The notes below the pieces were generated by a model. That model had not been told where the DNA came from. It did not search any database and was given only the letters and a program-made list of their open reading frames with translations. 64,000 nucleotides of DNA from Hymenobacter cellulosivorans (GTDB lineage: Bacteria > Bacteroidota > Bacteroidia > Cytophagales > Hymenobacteraceae), in assembly GCF_022919135.1 (NCBI RefSeq), contig NZ_CP095049.1:2918501-2982500 (forward strand), given 5' to 3'. Below are positions 9,172 through 18,789 of this stretch, piece after piece; position 1 is the stretch's first letter, and each line of letters starts with the position of its first letter. The position numbers were made by a program, and so were the translations under genes.

Positions 9172-9516
9172 ATGAATACCACCGCACCTTGCTTGTTCTC
9201 TTCGCTGCCGGCGGCCCTGCAAAACCGCTTTGTTCAGTTTTTGCGCCAGGAGTTGGGCGGCAGTCATCATACGGCTGTTGCACCCGCCGATGAATGGATG
9301 CAAGCCGCTCTGGTCGTAGACCCTACGGTGCAAGTGCACCCTAGCCGCGGCACCTTCTGGATTCGGCGCGGCCGCCAAGCCCTGGAAAACATTGCCCGCA
9401 ACTACTTGGTCGTGCCCCGGCCGGTAGCCGAGCTGCTCGACCGGCACCAGCTCTTGCGCGCCAACCCCGCCGATTACGGCCTGACCGACGAGGAATGGCT
9501 GGCCTTGGCCTTATAA
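9172..9516 (+). CDS. Hypothetical protein next to the T6SS locus
   Basis: 114 residues, no signal peptide or membrane segment. The sequence is soluble and helix-rich, with a middle part RGTFWIRRGRQALENIARNYL and an acidic C-terminus ending in TDEEWLALAL. The coding style fits the neighbours. It sits just outside the T6SS block and is separated from tssG by a strong bidirectional terminator, so it is unlikely to be part of the system. Family not recognised. Confidence 0.65.
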   Translation: MNTTAPCLFSSLPAALQNRFVQFLRQELGGSHHTAVAPADEWMQAALVVDPTVQVHPSRGTFWIRRGRQALENIARNYLVVPRPVAELLDRHQLLRANPADYGLTDEEWLALAL

Positions 9517-9540
9517 AACCTGCTTCTAATGTGTGGTAAT

Positions 9541-9573
9541 GAAAGCGGCCCGGTAAACTACCGGGCCGCTTTC
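9541..9573. terminator. Bidirectional terminator between convergent genes
   Basis: A 15-base perfect stem (GAAAGCGGCCCGGTA and complement) with a 3-base loop lies between the stop of the 9172 gene and the stop of tssG. Confidence 0.85.
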
Positions 9574-9594
9574 GTCTTTTCAGGGATATGGATC

Positions 9595-10632
9595 TTAAAG
9601 GCCAGCTGTGGTGTAGCCCAGCACCGGGGCCTCACCGTCGGCATCGGTCAGTACAAAGGCCGGCGCTTCCTGAGCCACCTCGTAGCGCAGCACCACATCG
9701 GTTTCGAAGGCAATAAAGTACGCGCAGAGCATCTTCAGGGCCCGGGACTGCCAGCTGTCCGATAGAAAGCTCTCCAGGGCGGCTGTCGTTAGTTCGGGCA
9801 GGCTGATTTCCAGCGCGGGCAGGGTTTCCTGATACATTCCACCCAGCACAAACTGTCGGCCCAACTCCAGATTGCCCAGATTTAGTCCGCCGCCCCCCGC
9901 CCCAGGACTTGAGGTGAGCGTGGCTGGTGTCGCAAAGCTCAGCGGGGCCACGGTGCGCAGCACAACGGGTGTTTCCAGCACGCTCTCGAAACAGCGCCGG
10001 GTCAGTTCCAGGTCGCCGGTGATGCGGTGAGCCAAAGGCAGCAGGTAAAGCAGCGTCGTGACCTGCCGGGCTGGCAACTGGCCTTCTAGATTCCAGAAGC
10101 GGGCCAGCACCTCGTTGTACCACTGCGCCGACAAGTTGGTCATGTAGCGCCGCTCTTCCTGCTCCAGCAGCACCCGAAACCGGTAAAATTCTTGCTCTAG
10201 CGGCAAAAAGAAGCGGCGGGCTGCCTTTTCCTTGCGGCGCTGGATCTGAATTTCTTCCACCATAGGCTGCACGCCAGGGCGGGGCGTGGGGTCGGTGGGG
10301 TGATGAAACAGCTCCTGGGGCAGGGCGTCGTACAGCCCTTCCCGGTGCACGTCGACCGTAGTTTTGGGCGAACTCCAGCGGTCGGTCTGCTCTTCGGTAG
10401 TCGTACCCAGGTCGCGGCGGTAGCGGCGGGCAAACAGGCTGACCGGACGAATAATAAAATCATCGAACTCGTAGCCGTGGGCCAACAAATCGGCTAGCAC
10501 TACTTCCAGCCGCAGGTCGATAGGACGGCGCCGAAGCTGGGCAAAGAGCTGATGCAGAGTCGATACCGGCTTGGTGGCTGCTGCTGCGGGCCGCACCCCG
10601 GGATAAGGCAGTTCAGGACTGGATTTTGGCAT
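9595..10632 (-). CDS. tssG: T6SS subtype iii baseplate subunit TssG
   Basis: 345 residues, cytoplasmic. The first 60 residues contain the PIDLRLEVVLADLLAHGYEF segment, followed by HREGLYDALPQELFHHP, the ELFH-type motif seen in TssG baseplate wedge proteins. A long charged helix (about 130-165, RRKEKAARRFFLPLEQEF) and a beta-rich C-terminus follow. It is transcribed divergently from tssN. The assignment rests on the ELFH motif, length and location in a T6SSiii cluster whose other baseplate genes are present; TssG diverges strongly between phyla. Confidence 0.8.
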   Translation of the reverse strand: MPKSSPELPYPGVRPAAAATKPVSTLHQLFAQLRRRPIDLRLEVVLADLLAHGYEFDDFIIRPVSLFARRYRRDLGTTTEEQTDRWSSPKTTVDVHREGLYDALPQELFHHPTDPTPRPGVQPMVEEIQIQRRKEKAARRFFLPLEQEFYRFRVLLEQEERRYMTNLSAQWYNEVLARFWNLEGQLPARQVTTLLYLLPLAHRITGDLELTRRCFESVLETPVVLRTVAPLSFATPATLTSSPGAGGGGLNLGNLELGRQFVLGGMYQETLPALEISLPELTTAALESFLSDSWQSRALKMLCAYFIAFETDVVLRYEVAQEAPAFVLTDADGEAPVLGYTTAGL

Positions 10633-10794
10633 AGTATATTTTTTCTGACAACTTACACCCGATTATAGCTCGGGTTGGTATAAACAGAGCGGTTTGCGCC
10701 GGCTAGCTACCTTCTCCGAACGAGTGCCCAACCTATTACTTCTTGTCGAACTTGGGCCGGCGCGAGTCCGTAGTTTGGCAAATATTGCAGATAT

Positions 10795-11640
10795 ATGCTT
10801 ACTCCCAATCCCCAGGCCCAGGCGCGTAGCAGCGTCAACACGGCCTTGTCGAATGCCCGCTCCAGCGTGCAGCGCAACCCGACCATCATCAGTACGTTTC
10901 TGTACCTGCTTACGGTTGTGGCCATCTTTGCGGTGGTCGGCCTCGGGGCCGCCTACAGTCCCTGGTCCTACAAACTTACTTTTTTCCTAGTGCAGCTAGC
11001 AGCCTTGCTGCTGGGCATTGCCCATGTAAAGGCCATGCCGCGGTGGCTGCCCTGGTACGACCCTAAAACCTCCTGGCACGGCCCGCTGCTGACGGTGCTT
11101 ACCTGGCTGGCCGCCGGCCTGGGGCTGGCCCTCACGAGCTGGGTGCCCTGGTTTGCGCCCGCCACCTCGTCTTTAGCCTTCGTCACAGCCTCGATTCCGG
11201 TGGCGGTGCCCTATTTTTTTCTGGCCTCCTACGATGCCTGGCGCGAGGTCCCGGTAAAGCAGTACAAGCTCTGGTACTACAATCCCAGCAACACGGGGCC
11301 CGACCTCTCGCGCATGGACCTGAGCAACTTCATGGTGATTCACTTCTGGATGTCGCGGCGCTACGGGGAGTCCCTGTTTCACGATTTCTCGTCGAAGGCT
11401 CCCTACGAAATGCGCTTCAGCGACCTGTTTCACATCTTTCTGACCGACTATAACCTCATCAAGCCTGAACAAGCCATTCAGTATCTGGATCAGGACGGGC
11501 GCTCCTACGGCTGGATTTTCTACGCCAAGCAACCTTGGTGGAAGCCGCGCCGCTACTTTGATCCGGATTACACATTCCGGGATAATTTCATTAAACAGGG
11601 TAATATTATTGTCGCCAAGCGCATCGCGGTGCAGAGCTAA
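10795..11640 (+). CDS. tssN: T6SS subtype iii membrane protein TssN
   Basis: 281 residues. Four to five hydrophobic segments lie between residues 30 and 150, and a soluble C-terminal domain of about 130 residues starts around KQYKLWYYNPSN and contains MDLSNFMVIHFWMSRR. TssN is specific to Bacteroidota T6SSiii, where TssN/O/P/Q/R replace the TssJLM membrane complex of other systems. It is the first gene of the tssN-K-O-E-F series. The short leader contains a weak promoter-like TTG/TAGTTTG pair at 10752-10777. Confidence 0.85.
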   Translation: MLTPNPQAQARSSVNTALSNARSSVQRNPTIISTFLYLLTVVAIFAVVGLGAAYSPWSYKLTFFLVQLAALLLGIAHVKAMPRWLPWYDPKTSWHGPLLTVLTWLAAGLGLALTSWVPWFAPATSSLAFVTASIPVAVPYFFLASYDAWREVPVKQYKLWYYNPSNTGPDLSRMDLSNFMVIHFWMSRRYGESLFHDFSSKAPYEMRFSDLFHIFLTDYNLIKPEQAIQYLDQDGRSYGWIFYAKQPWWKPRRYFDPDYTFRDNFIKQGNIIVAKRIAVQS

Positions 11641-11757
11641 GCGGCCAGTGCAAGGGCGTGGCGCCGTGTAATATGCTGGCGCTTGCCTAATTTGCACCGG
11701 CCTAGTATCTGGCAATAGCTATTTCTGTATTCTCCTTTCTTTTCTCGCGGCTTACTT

Positions 11758-12930
11758 ATGCTACCCGAAATCAAGCATTACCCGGTAAACTGGGTCGACG
11801 GAATGAAAATTTCCCGTCGGCATTTCACTGAGCTTGAGCAATTCACTACCGAGCACCTGCGCGATGCTACGGCGCTGAGCCTGAGTGCCCACCGCTACGG
11901 CCTGTTGCCGGCCGATCCGCAAGGCCTGTCCTCCTTTGAGCTGCTGCTCAGCGTCGACCATCAGCAGGCCATTACGGCTCGGCTCACAAACTGCCGGGCC
12001 GTTACGGCCGGCGGGGCGCGCATCGAGCTGACGGGTACTGAGCCGCTGACGTACCGCGCGAGCCTGGCTCAGCTGCTGAGCGAGTTTAACCTGACGGCCA
12101 CCGAGCAGCTCCGCTTCCACGTGGTCGTTTCGGTGAATCCGTATGTGCGGATTCCGATGGGCGCGCCAGCTCCCGAGGAAATTCCACCCCGCCACCCGTA
12201 TACCACACCCGAGTACCAGTTGAGCGTGGTGCCGGCTTTGCAACTTAATTCTACCCAGGTCAGCTCCTTTCACCTGGTGGTAGGCGAGCTGGTGTACCAG
12301 GAAGGCGCGTTGCGGCCCGTGGCTCAGTTTATTCCACCCAGCATGGCCGTGCTCAGCCATCCGGCCCTGCTTAAGTGGCTGCACCAAACCGAGCACCTGC
12401 TGCAGGAAATCGAGACGGAGGCCTTCCGCGTGATTCACAAGGTGCGGATGCGGCCCGACAAAAAGAACAACCTCAGTGAGCTGGTGCACCTGGTGGCCGA
12501 GCGGCTTGTAACGGCTCTGGCCCAGGAGCTGACGGGACTGCACTTCACCGCGGCCCAGCAGCCCCCCGTGGAACTGCTAGGTACCCTGATGCGGCTGGCC
12601 AAGCAGTTCAAAACCAGCCTGTACTGTCTTACCGAAGCCGAGCGCGAAGAACTGCTCAAGTACTTTGAGCAGTGGTCTGAGATTCTGCCGGCGACGTTGC
12701 TCAATTCGCTGCAGGAAGCCACTACCGCCACCTACGACCCGCTCAGCGTACACGCTAGCCTGCAGGAGCACTACGCGCTGTGGCAGCTGGTGGCCACCAT
12801 TTTCCGCCAGCTCAGCCAGCTCGAGTACATTGGCAAAAACAAGGAAGGCTGGAAAACCTTCATCAACGAAAACCCGGTGGCAGCTTCCACGGCACCCGAA
12901 AAGCCTGCTACCCGCTGGAACCCGTTCTAG
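11758..12930 (+). CDS. tssK: T6SS baseplate subunit TssK
   Basis: 390 residues. The N-terminus VNWVDGMKISRRHFTELEQF matches the W-x-x-G-M-x(4)-H-F signature of TssK, which joins the baseplate to the membrane part. It is shorter than proteobacterial TssK (about 445), as usual in subtype iii. The central helical part and C-terminal head are present. It lies 117 bases after tssN and 33 bases before tssO. Confidence 0.92.
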   Translation: MLPEIKHYPVNWVDGMKISRRHFTELEQFTTEHLRDATALSLSAHRYGLLPADPQGLSSFELLLSVDHQQAITARLTNCRAVTAGGARIELTGTEPLTYRASLAQLLSEFNLTATEQLRFHVVVSVNPYVRIPMGAPAPEEIPPRHPYTTPEYQLSVVPALQLNSTQVSSFHLVVGELVYQEGALRPVAQFIPPSMAVLSHPALLKWLHQTEHLLQEIETEAFRVIHKVRMRPDKKNNLSELVHLVAERLVTALAQELTGLHFTAAQQPPVELLGTLMRLAKQFKTSLYCLTEAEREELLKYFEQWSEILPATLLNSLQEATTATYDPLSVHASLQEHYALWQLVATIFRQLSQLEYIGKNKEGWKTFINENPVAASTAPEKPATRWNPF

Positions 12931-12963
12931 CCCCGTTCCTTTCCCGACCTTCCTCGTTCTTTC

Positions 12964-13860
12964 ATGAAACCCCTCAACCAAGCTGAACGCACCACCCGCC
13001 TGTGGAAATTCACCCTGCTGTATCTGCTGGCCTTGATTATTCCCGTTGGCGCTGCCTATTTCCTGTTTTCGGATGGTACCGTAGCCGCTGAAAATGCCCG
13101 CCTGAAGCAGGAGTTAAACCAAACCAAGGATGAGCAGCGCCGCCTGCTGACCCAGATGGATACGCTCACCAAGCACCTGCAGCGCATTGACTTCACCGAC
13201 CGGCAGCTGCGTTCCGAAAGCAACGACCTGGTCGTGGGAGAGCTCAACAAGCGCGCCCAGGACTACCTGAACTCTATTGCCCTTTCGTTGAACGAGCTCC
13301 GGCGCGACTCAGCCAAGATGCAAACGGTGGCCAACAAGCGCATTGCCCAGAACGTGCTGCGCGACTTCGACCTGTTCCGCAACAACCGCAGCACCATCGA
13401 CTTTTTGCGCCAGTCCCTTGATAAGCGGGGCATCGACGTGTCGGGTAAGGAGCAGCTGGCCGCCGAGCTGGCCCAAACCAAGCAGTTGCTGGCTACTTAC
13501 CAGGCAGCGGCGGCCAACCGGCCGGCTCCCATGCCCTCTGGTGGCGGCGGTGGCGGTGGCGGCGGTAGCAGTGGTGGCGGCGGCGGAGGGGGCCTGCGGG
13601 CTGCCGAGCTGCAGCGCAACCTGCTCGATGCCCAGCAACAGGTCAGCCTGCTCGAAGACAAGGTCACGTTTGCCAATGCCGACTGCCTGCGCCTGCGGGC
13701 CGCCGCTGTGGGAGGGAAGCGCCGCCGCGAAATGCTGGAGCAGGCCCGCAAGTCTTACCTGACCATTCTGCAGAACCCCAGCTCCAACGATATGAAGGAA
13801 ACCGTGGAGAAAATGGTGGAAGTAATTGACCAGGAGCTGAAAAAAGGCATATTTAACTAA
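12964..13860 (+). CDS. tssO: T6SS subtype iii protein TssO with poly-glycine linker
   Basis: 298 residues. MKPLNQAERTTRLWKF followed by one transmembrane helix (about 18-36) is the characteristic TssO start. The periplasmic or cytoplasmic part begins with a coiled coil (about 40-120, LKQELNQTKDEQRRLLTQMD). Residues about 192-212 are almost pure glycine and serine, after which a second coiled coil ends the protein. TssO is specific to T6SSiii and is thought to be part of the alternative membrane complex. The glycine stretch makes it longer than I expect for the family. Confidence 0.87.
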   Translation: MKPLNQAERTTRLWKFTLLYLLALIIPVGAAYFLFSDGTVAAENARLKQELNQTKDEQRRLLTQMDTLTKHLQRIDFTDRQLRSESNDLVVGELNKRAQDYLNSIALSLNELRRDSAKMQTVANKRIAQNVLRDFDLFRNNRSTIDFLRQSLDKRGIDVSGKEQLAAELAQTKQLLATYQAAAANRPAPMPSGGGGGGGGGSSGGGGGGGLRAAELQRNLLDAQQQVSLLEDKVTFANADCLRLRAAAVGGKRRREMLEQARKSYLTILQNPSSNDMKETVEKMVEVIDQELKKGIFN

Positions 13861-13907
13861 GCTGCCGCCGCCCTGGCCGTGGGGCGGACGGCCATTTCCG
13901 GCCCGCC

Positions 13908-14333
13908 ATGAGCAACGAGTACTACCGGCTTCCCCTCGACTTTGAAACCCTGCTGCAGCGCCGCGCCTTGCCGCGCTGCTCAGAGGAGGAGTCCATTGCC
14001 CAGCATCTGTACCTGATGCTGACCACGTATTTCGGCGAGTCGCGCTTCGATCCAACTTTCGGCTGCCTGGTATGGGAGCAGGACTTTGAGGCCATGACCA
14101 ACATGCGCTGGAAAGATGCCGTGCAGCGCTCCGTGGAAGAAACCGTACGCAGCCACGAGCCCCGGCTGGAGCAGGTCAAGGTGCAAGTTGGCGTCGACGA
14201 CTTCGAGATGAAAGGCGTAAGCCAGCGGATTCGGAAGCGGCTGGAGGTGACGATAAAAGCCGTCCTGCACCGCACCAACGAGCCGTTTGCCTTCCGCGCC
14301 AGCCTGTTTGTGGCGCCGCTATCCGTTAGCTAA
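13908..14333 (+). CDS. tssE: T6SS baseplate subunit TssE (gp25-like)
   Basis: 141 residues, the usual length for gp25/TssE lysozyme-like baseplate proteins, which start sheath polymerisation. Visible are the SIAQHLYLMLTTYFGESRFDP segment (given here as its first and last parts: SIAQHLYLML, GESRFDP), GCLVWEQDF and a C-terminal RIRKRLEVTIKAVL strand. It lies 47 bases after tssO and ends 27 bases before the tssF start. Confidence 0.9.
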   Translation: MSNEYYRLPLDFETLLQRRALPRCSEEESIAQHLYLMLTTYFGESRFDPTFGCLVWEQDFEAMTNMRWKDAVQRSVEETVRSHEPRLEQVKVQVGVDDFEMKGVSQRIRKRLEVTIKAVLHRTNEPFAFRASLFVAPLSVS

Positions 14334-14360
14334 TTGTTTGTTATTCATTCCAGTGCCCGC

Positions 14361-16199
14361 ATGACGCCTTCCTCCGACGATTTTACCAAAGCCGCCATCA
14401 AAACCCGGCTCACGCACAAAGCCGCCGAGCTTTGGGGTTATAGTGAGGCCGAAATGGAAGGCTTTGACCCGCTGGTGCAGATGCTCATGGAAGCCTGCGC
14501 TGTGGAGCTGGAAAAGATTGGCCAGGAAATTCACGGCACCCAGCACCGCCTCGTAGATCGGCTGGCCAGCCTGCTCAACCCCGACGTGGTGGATGCCCCG
14601 CGCCCAGCTCACGCCGTAGCCCAGGCTCTGCCCCGCGAAACCCAGGCCATCCTGCCGGCCGATGCGCAGTTTGTGTACCAGCGCCCGGCGGCCGGCCGTC
14701 AGGTGACTACGCGCCCAGTGTTTTTTTCCCCGCTCCAGACCACGAGCCTGACTCACGGCCGGGTCCGCTACCTGGCTACCGATACAACGCTCTGGCAGCT
14801 GGAATCGAGCTTGCAGAAGCGGGTAGTGGCCCAGGCTCCCACGGCGATACCCACCGAGCATCGCCGCCTGTGGATTGGCCTAGAGCTGGCCCCGGAAGTA
14901 ACGTCGCTGGCCCACCTGAGCTTTTACCTGGACTGGGCTAACGAGCCCCAGCGGCCCACATTTACCTCCTTTTTGCCCGGCGATTCGTGGCGCCTCGATG
15001 AAACCGTGCTGACTGTGGAGCCCGGTTTGCGCGAGGATGGGCCTGCCGAAACCTTCCTGCACCAGGAATACGATTTTCTGCAGCGCGTGGAGCAGCACGT
15101 GCGGGCTGTATATGCCCCGCATTTCGTGCGGGTAGGCGGGGGAGCGGCAGCCGATTTGAAGGCTTACGTACCACGACCATATCCGGCGGCTTTGGCTGCG
15201 CAGCTGCCGGCCGCTGCCCTAGCTCAGCTCACCCAGCCCCTGGTGTGGCTAGAAGTGCGCTTTTCACACGCCCTGCCGCCTGAGGCCCTGACCAACCTGC
15301 TCTGCGCCACCAACTGCTTTCCGGTGCTGAACCGCCGCCTGCATAAGCGCCTGTTTCGGCTGCAGCAGGCCCTCAATATCTTTCCGCTCGATTCGGAGGA
15401 GCCGTTTCTGGCCATGCGCGAGGTGTACAGCCTCAACAATGTGGTGTACCGCTCCACGTCCCTGACGGGTCTGCAAGATGCTCAGACCGACACGTATACG
15501 CTTCGTACGCATGGCGTGGGCCGCTTCGATGCCCGGACCGGCAAGCAGGCCCTGATGCAGCTGCTGGAACTGCTGCGCGACGAAAGCCGGGCCTTCACCG
15601 CCACCGGCACCGATTTTATTTCCTCTACTTTGCGGGAGCTGAATCAGAACCTGGCCCGTCTGGAAGAACGGCTCGGCCGCGACGCTGCTGCTCAAAACAC
15701 TGCCCCTTACGTGCTGTTGCGTCCCCAGGATATAAACGACAGCGTATATTTAGAATATTGGTCGAGCGACGGGGCAGCGGCCAACCGCCTGGCACCCGGC
15801 AGCCGCCTGCAGGTTTATGATGGGCAGTACCTGGATGAGGTGCAGCTGCTGACCACCACCGTAGGCGGGCAGGAGCGGCCCCGGCCCGAGGAGCGGGTCC
15901 ATGCTCTGCGCAAAAACCTGCTGAGCCGTAACCGTATCGTGACCCTGGAAGACATCAAAGCGGCCTGCTGGGCCGAGCTGGGCAGTCAATTAGCACAGGT
16001 ACAGGTGGAGAAAGGCTTCCGCAATGGCACCACGCCTGGCGCCGGCTTCGTGCGCTGCATCCGCGTGACGCTCACGCCGGCTGCCGCTAGTCGCCTGTCG
16101 GGTCCCGAATGGCAGCAAACGGCCGAAGACCTGCAGATTACCCTGGCCAGCCAATCGGCGATGAACCTGCCCTACGAGGTTCTGGTAAAAACCCAGTAG
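14361..16199 (+). CDS. tssF: T6SS baseplate subunit TssF
   Basis: About 612 residues from the ATG at 14361 (MTPSSDDFTKAAIKTRL). A TTG nine codons upstream is open but less likely. Family features: DPLVQMLMEACAVELEKI, then LASLLNPDVVDAPRPAHAVA, equivalent to the L-P...P-S opening of TssF, and a C-terminal VTLEDIKAACWAELGS. With TssG and TssE it forms the baseplate wedge. It is last in the tssN-F run and is followed by a strong terminator facing clpV. Confidence 0.9.
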   Translation: MTPSSDDFTKAAIKTRLTHKAAELWGYSEAEMEGFDPLVQMLMEACAVELEKIGQEIHGTQHRLVDRLASLLNPDVVDAPRPAHAVAQALPRETQAILPADAQFVYQRPAAGRQVTTRPVFFSPLQTTSLTHGRVRYLATDTTLWQLESSLQKRVVAQAPTAIPTEHRRLWIGLELAPEVTSLAHLSFYLDWANEPQRPTFTSFLPGDSWRLDETVLTVEPGLREDGPAETFLHQEYDFLQRVEQHVRAVYAPHFVRVGGGAAADLKAYVPRPYPAALAAQLPAAALAQLTQPLVWLEVRFSHALPPEALTNLLCATNCFPVLNRRLHKRLFRLQQALNIFPLDSEEPFLAMREVYSLNNVVYRSTSLTGLQDAQTDTYTLRTHGVGRFDARTGKQALMQLLELLRDESRAFTATGTDFISSTLRELNQNLARLEERLGRDAAAQNTAPYVLLRPQDINDSVYLEYWSSDGAAANRLAPGSRLQVYDGQYLDEVQLLTTTVGGQERPRPEERVHALRKNLLSRNRIVTLEDIKAACWAELGSQLAQVQVEKGFRNGTTPGAGFVRCIRVTLTPAAASRLSGPEWQQTAEDLQITLASQSAMNLPYEVLVKTQ

Positions 16200-16214
16200 G
16201 GGAGGCTCCTTATT

Positions 16215-16255
16215 AAAACCAGAAGGGCCAGCAGTACGCTGGCCCTTCTGGTTTT
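16215..16255. terminator. Bidirectional terminator between tssF and clpV
   Basis: An 18-base perfect stem (AAAACCAGAAGGGCCAGC and complement) with a 5-base loop has A and T runs on both sides. Confidence 0.9.
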
Positions 16256-16272
16256 GCTTTAAACACGTGACG

Positions 16273-18789
16273 CTACACTTGCTCCACTGGAGTGGCGGCC
16301 GTGGTTTCCCAGGTCAGCTCTTCGGCTTCGGGCGCTTTGCTGAGCGCAATGACCGAGCCTTTGCCAACCTCGCCGGAAATAATCATCCGCGAAATGGGCC
16401 GGCGCAGCTGCTGGCGGATTACGCCCTTGATGGGCCGAGCTCCGTAGCGTGGCGTGAAGCCCGACAGCGCCAGGTGAGTGCGGGCCTCGTCGGAAAGCTC
16501 CAATGTAATGCCCTGCCGGCGCAATTGCTCCTGCAAGGGCCGCAGGTGAATGTCGAAGATTTGCACCACGTTTTCCTCCGAAATCGGGGCGAAGGGCACA
16601 ATCTCAGTGAGGCGGGCCAGAAACTCGGGCCGGAAATGCCGACTCATGGTTTCCATCAGCGTATTGGTGGCCGGAATCTTACCTTCCCCAAACGACTTGA
16701 TAATCTGCTCACTGCCGATGTTGGAGGTGAACAAGATAACGGCGTTGGAAAAGTCGCCTTCCCGGCCCAATCGGTCGTGCAGCCGGCCTTCGTCCAGAAT
16801 CTGCAAAAAGATGTCGAATACCGAGCTGTGGGCCTTTTCGATTTCGTCAAACAGTACCACTGAGTAGGGCTTCTCCCGAATCTTATTTACCAGCATACCG
16901 CCTTCTTCGTAGCCTACGTAGCCGGGAGGCGCCCCATAGAGCAGGGCAGCCGAGTGCTCTTCCTTAAACTCCGACATATCGAAGCGAATTAGGAAAGACT
17001 CGTCGTTGAAGAGGAAGTCGGCCAGGGACTTGGCCAGTTCCGTTTTGCCTGTGCCGGTAGGGCCCAGCAGGAAAAACGAGCCAATCGGCTGTCCGGCCTT
17101 AATCAGGCCGGAGCGCGACTCCAGAATGGCCTCGCACAACGCTTTTACCGCATGGTTTTGCCCTACTACCCGCTGTTGCAGGGTTTGGTCCATGTTGAGC
17201 AGTTTGTCCCGCTCGTTGCTTTGCAGCTTGCCCAGCGGAATGCCGGTTTTGCCTGCTACCACGGCCGCCACGTCGGCGCGTTCCACGCTGTCCTTCTTAG
17301 TAGCCGATAAGGTGATTACTGCCGCCAGCAAGTCCCGGATGTAGGCCTCCAGCGGCTCCGAGGTTTCGAGCGTATCGGGCTGCTGCTCCTGGTCGAGCTG
17401 GTTTAGCCACAAGTGGCTCACCTGGTTCTGGACCTGGTACAGAAACCACCGCAGCTCCTTCATGTACTCGGCTTCTTCCAGCTCCGAACCTCGGGCAGCC
17501 AAGGCTTCAAACTCTTGCTGCAGCTGCTGCAACTCGGCCTCGGCGTGGCTGTCGAGCATGCGGATGGCGGCCATAGTCCGGTCCACGAGGTCAATGGCCG
17601 AGTCGGGGAGCTGCCGGTCCTTGATGTAGCGCTTGGCCAGGCGCACGGCCTCACTCACGGTGCCTTCGCCGATGGTCAGGCCGTGGTGGGCGGCGTAGTG
17701 GGGCAACACGCTTTCCAGCATCCGCTCGGCCACTACCACGCTGGGCTCTTCCACCCGCAGCACGTCGAAGCGGCGGTTGAAGGCTTCGTCGGCCTCAATG
17801 TACTGACGGTACTCGTCGTTGGTCGTGGCCCCAATGACGGTGATTTCCCCGCGGGCCAGCTCCGGCTTCAGGAGCTGGGCAATCCCCGCCCCGGCCGAGC
17901 CTTTGGGGTCGAGCAGCACGTGAATCTCGTCGATAAACAGAATGGCGCGGGTGTACTGCTTGATTTCAGTCAGCACGCTCTTAATCCGGTCCTCTACCTC
18001 GCCCTTGTACGAGGCACCGGCCACCAACGTGCCCAAATCCAGCTCAAACAGCACTACTTGCTGCAAGTGGGTTGGCACTTTCTGCTGCACGATCTGCTGA
18101 GCAAAACCCTCGACCAGCGCCGATTTGCCCACGCCCGGCTCCCCGACGAGCAGCACGTTGGGCTTGGTGCGGCGACCCAGAATTTCGGCCATCTGCCGGG
18201 TTTCCCGGTCGCGCCCTACAATGGGGTCGAGCTTGCCGGCGGCAGCTTCCTCGGTCTTATTTACGCAATAGGTAGCCAGAGCGCCTGCCTTGGCGCCCGG
18301 CGCGGCGCGGTCGGAGAGGGGGGCACTGGTCTGCCCGTCGGCTCCTACGGCCAACGGCTGTAAGGCTTCGGGCTCAGCGGCGCTCATCACCTCCCGCTGC
18401 GTCAGGGGCAAGGATTTGAGTTGCTCCTCAGTGAAAGCCAGACCCGGCCGTAGCAGAGCTGCCAGTAGGCTTAGCGGGTCGGTTTGGTCTTTGGCTAGCT
18501 GCAGCGCTACCAGGTCGGCTACTTCCAGGACGGGCTTGAGCTGAGCATCCTGACCGGGCATTTCCGGCGGCCGCGTCGACTTGGGCAAGCCTTCCAAGCG
18601 CACCTCGGCCCATTCGCGCAGGTAGTGGATGTCCTTGTCCAGCTCGATGGCCAGCCAGGAAGCCAGCCCGATTTCATTGTGCAGCAGAGCCGTCAGCACG
18701 TGGGGGGCGGCGTAATACTCGTGGCGGTATTCGTGGGCCACGGCCTGCGCGATATGCAGGGTTCGTTTTAGTTCGTCGGAGTAGGACAC
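16273..18789 (-). CDS. tssH: T6SS disassembly ATPase ClpV (TssH)
   Basis: 838 residues. An N-domain (1-150) precedes two AAA modules. The first has Walker A GEPGVGKS near 214 and Walker B LFIDEIHVLLDPKGSAGAG; the second has GPTGTGKT near 574, VVLFDEIEKAHSSVFD, the FTSNIGS sensor and a C-terminal D2-small domain (GFTPRYGARPIKGVI). It recycles contracted TssB/TssC sheath using ATP. The context (tssB/C/D divergent, tssF convergent) makes it the T6SS paralogue rather than housekeeping ClpB, and its short middle domain also fits ClpV. Confidence 0.93.
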   Translation of the reverse strand: MSYSDELKRTLHIAQAVAHEYRHEYYAAPHVLTALLHNEIGLASWLAIELDKDIHYLREWAEVRLEGLPKSTRPPEMPGQDAQLKPVLEVADLVALQLAKDQTDPLSLLAALLRPGLAFTEEQLKSLPLTQREVMSAAEPEALQPLAVGADGQTSAPLSDRAAPGAKAGALATYCVNKTEEAAAGKLDPIVGRDRETRQMAEILGRRTKPNVLLVGEPGVGKSALVEGFAQQIVQQKVPTHLQQVVLFELDLGTLVAGASYKGEVEDRIKSVLTEIKQYTRAILFIDEIHVLLDPKGSAGAGIAQLLKPELARGEITVIGATTNDEYRQYIEADEAFNRRFDVLRVEEPSVVVAERMLESVLPHYAAHHGLTIGEGTVSEAVRLAKRYIKDRQLPDSAIDLVDRTMAAIRMLDSHAEAELQQLQQEFEALAARGSELEEAEYMKELRWFLYQVQNQVSHLWLNQLDQEQQPDTLETSEPLEAYIRDLLAAVITLSATKKDSVERADVAAVVAGKTGIPLGKLQSNERDKLLNMDQTLQQRVVGQNHAVKALCEAILESRSGLIKAGQPIGSFFLLGPTGTGKTELAKSLADFLFNDESFLIRFDMSEFKEEHSAALLYGAPPGYVGYEEGGMLVNKIREKPYSVVLFDEIEKAHSSVFDIFLQILDEGRLHDRLGREGDFSNAVILFTSNIGSEQIIKSFGEGKIPATNTLMETMSRHFRPEFLARLTEIVPFAPISEENVVQIFDIHLRPLQEQLRRQGITLELSDEARTHLALSGFTPRYGARPIKGVIRQQLRRPISRMIISGEVGKGSVIALSKAPEAEELTWETTAATPVEQV

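Noticed and set aside
13538..13593. GGC/GGT repeats considered as a CRISPR-like or tandem repeat array
   Set aside because: They are in-frame glycine codons inside tssO with no spacers.
17413..18363. 316-codon open frame antisense to clpV
   Set aside because: Shadow of a conserved gene in GC-rich DNA; the sense strand holds Walker motifs throughout.
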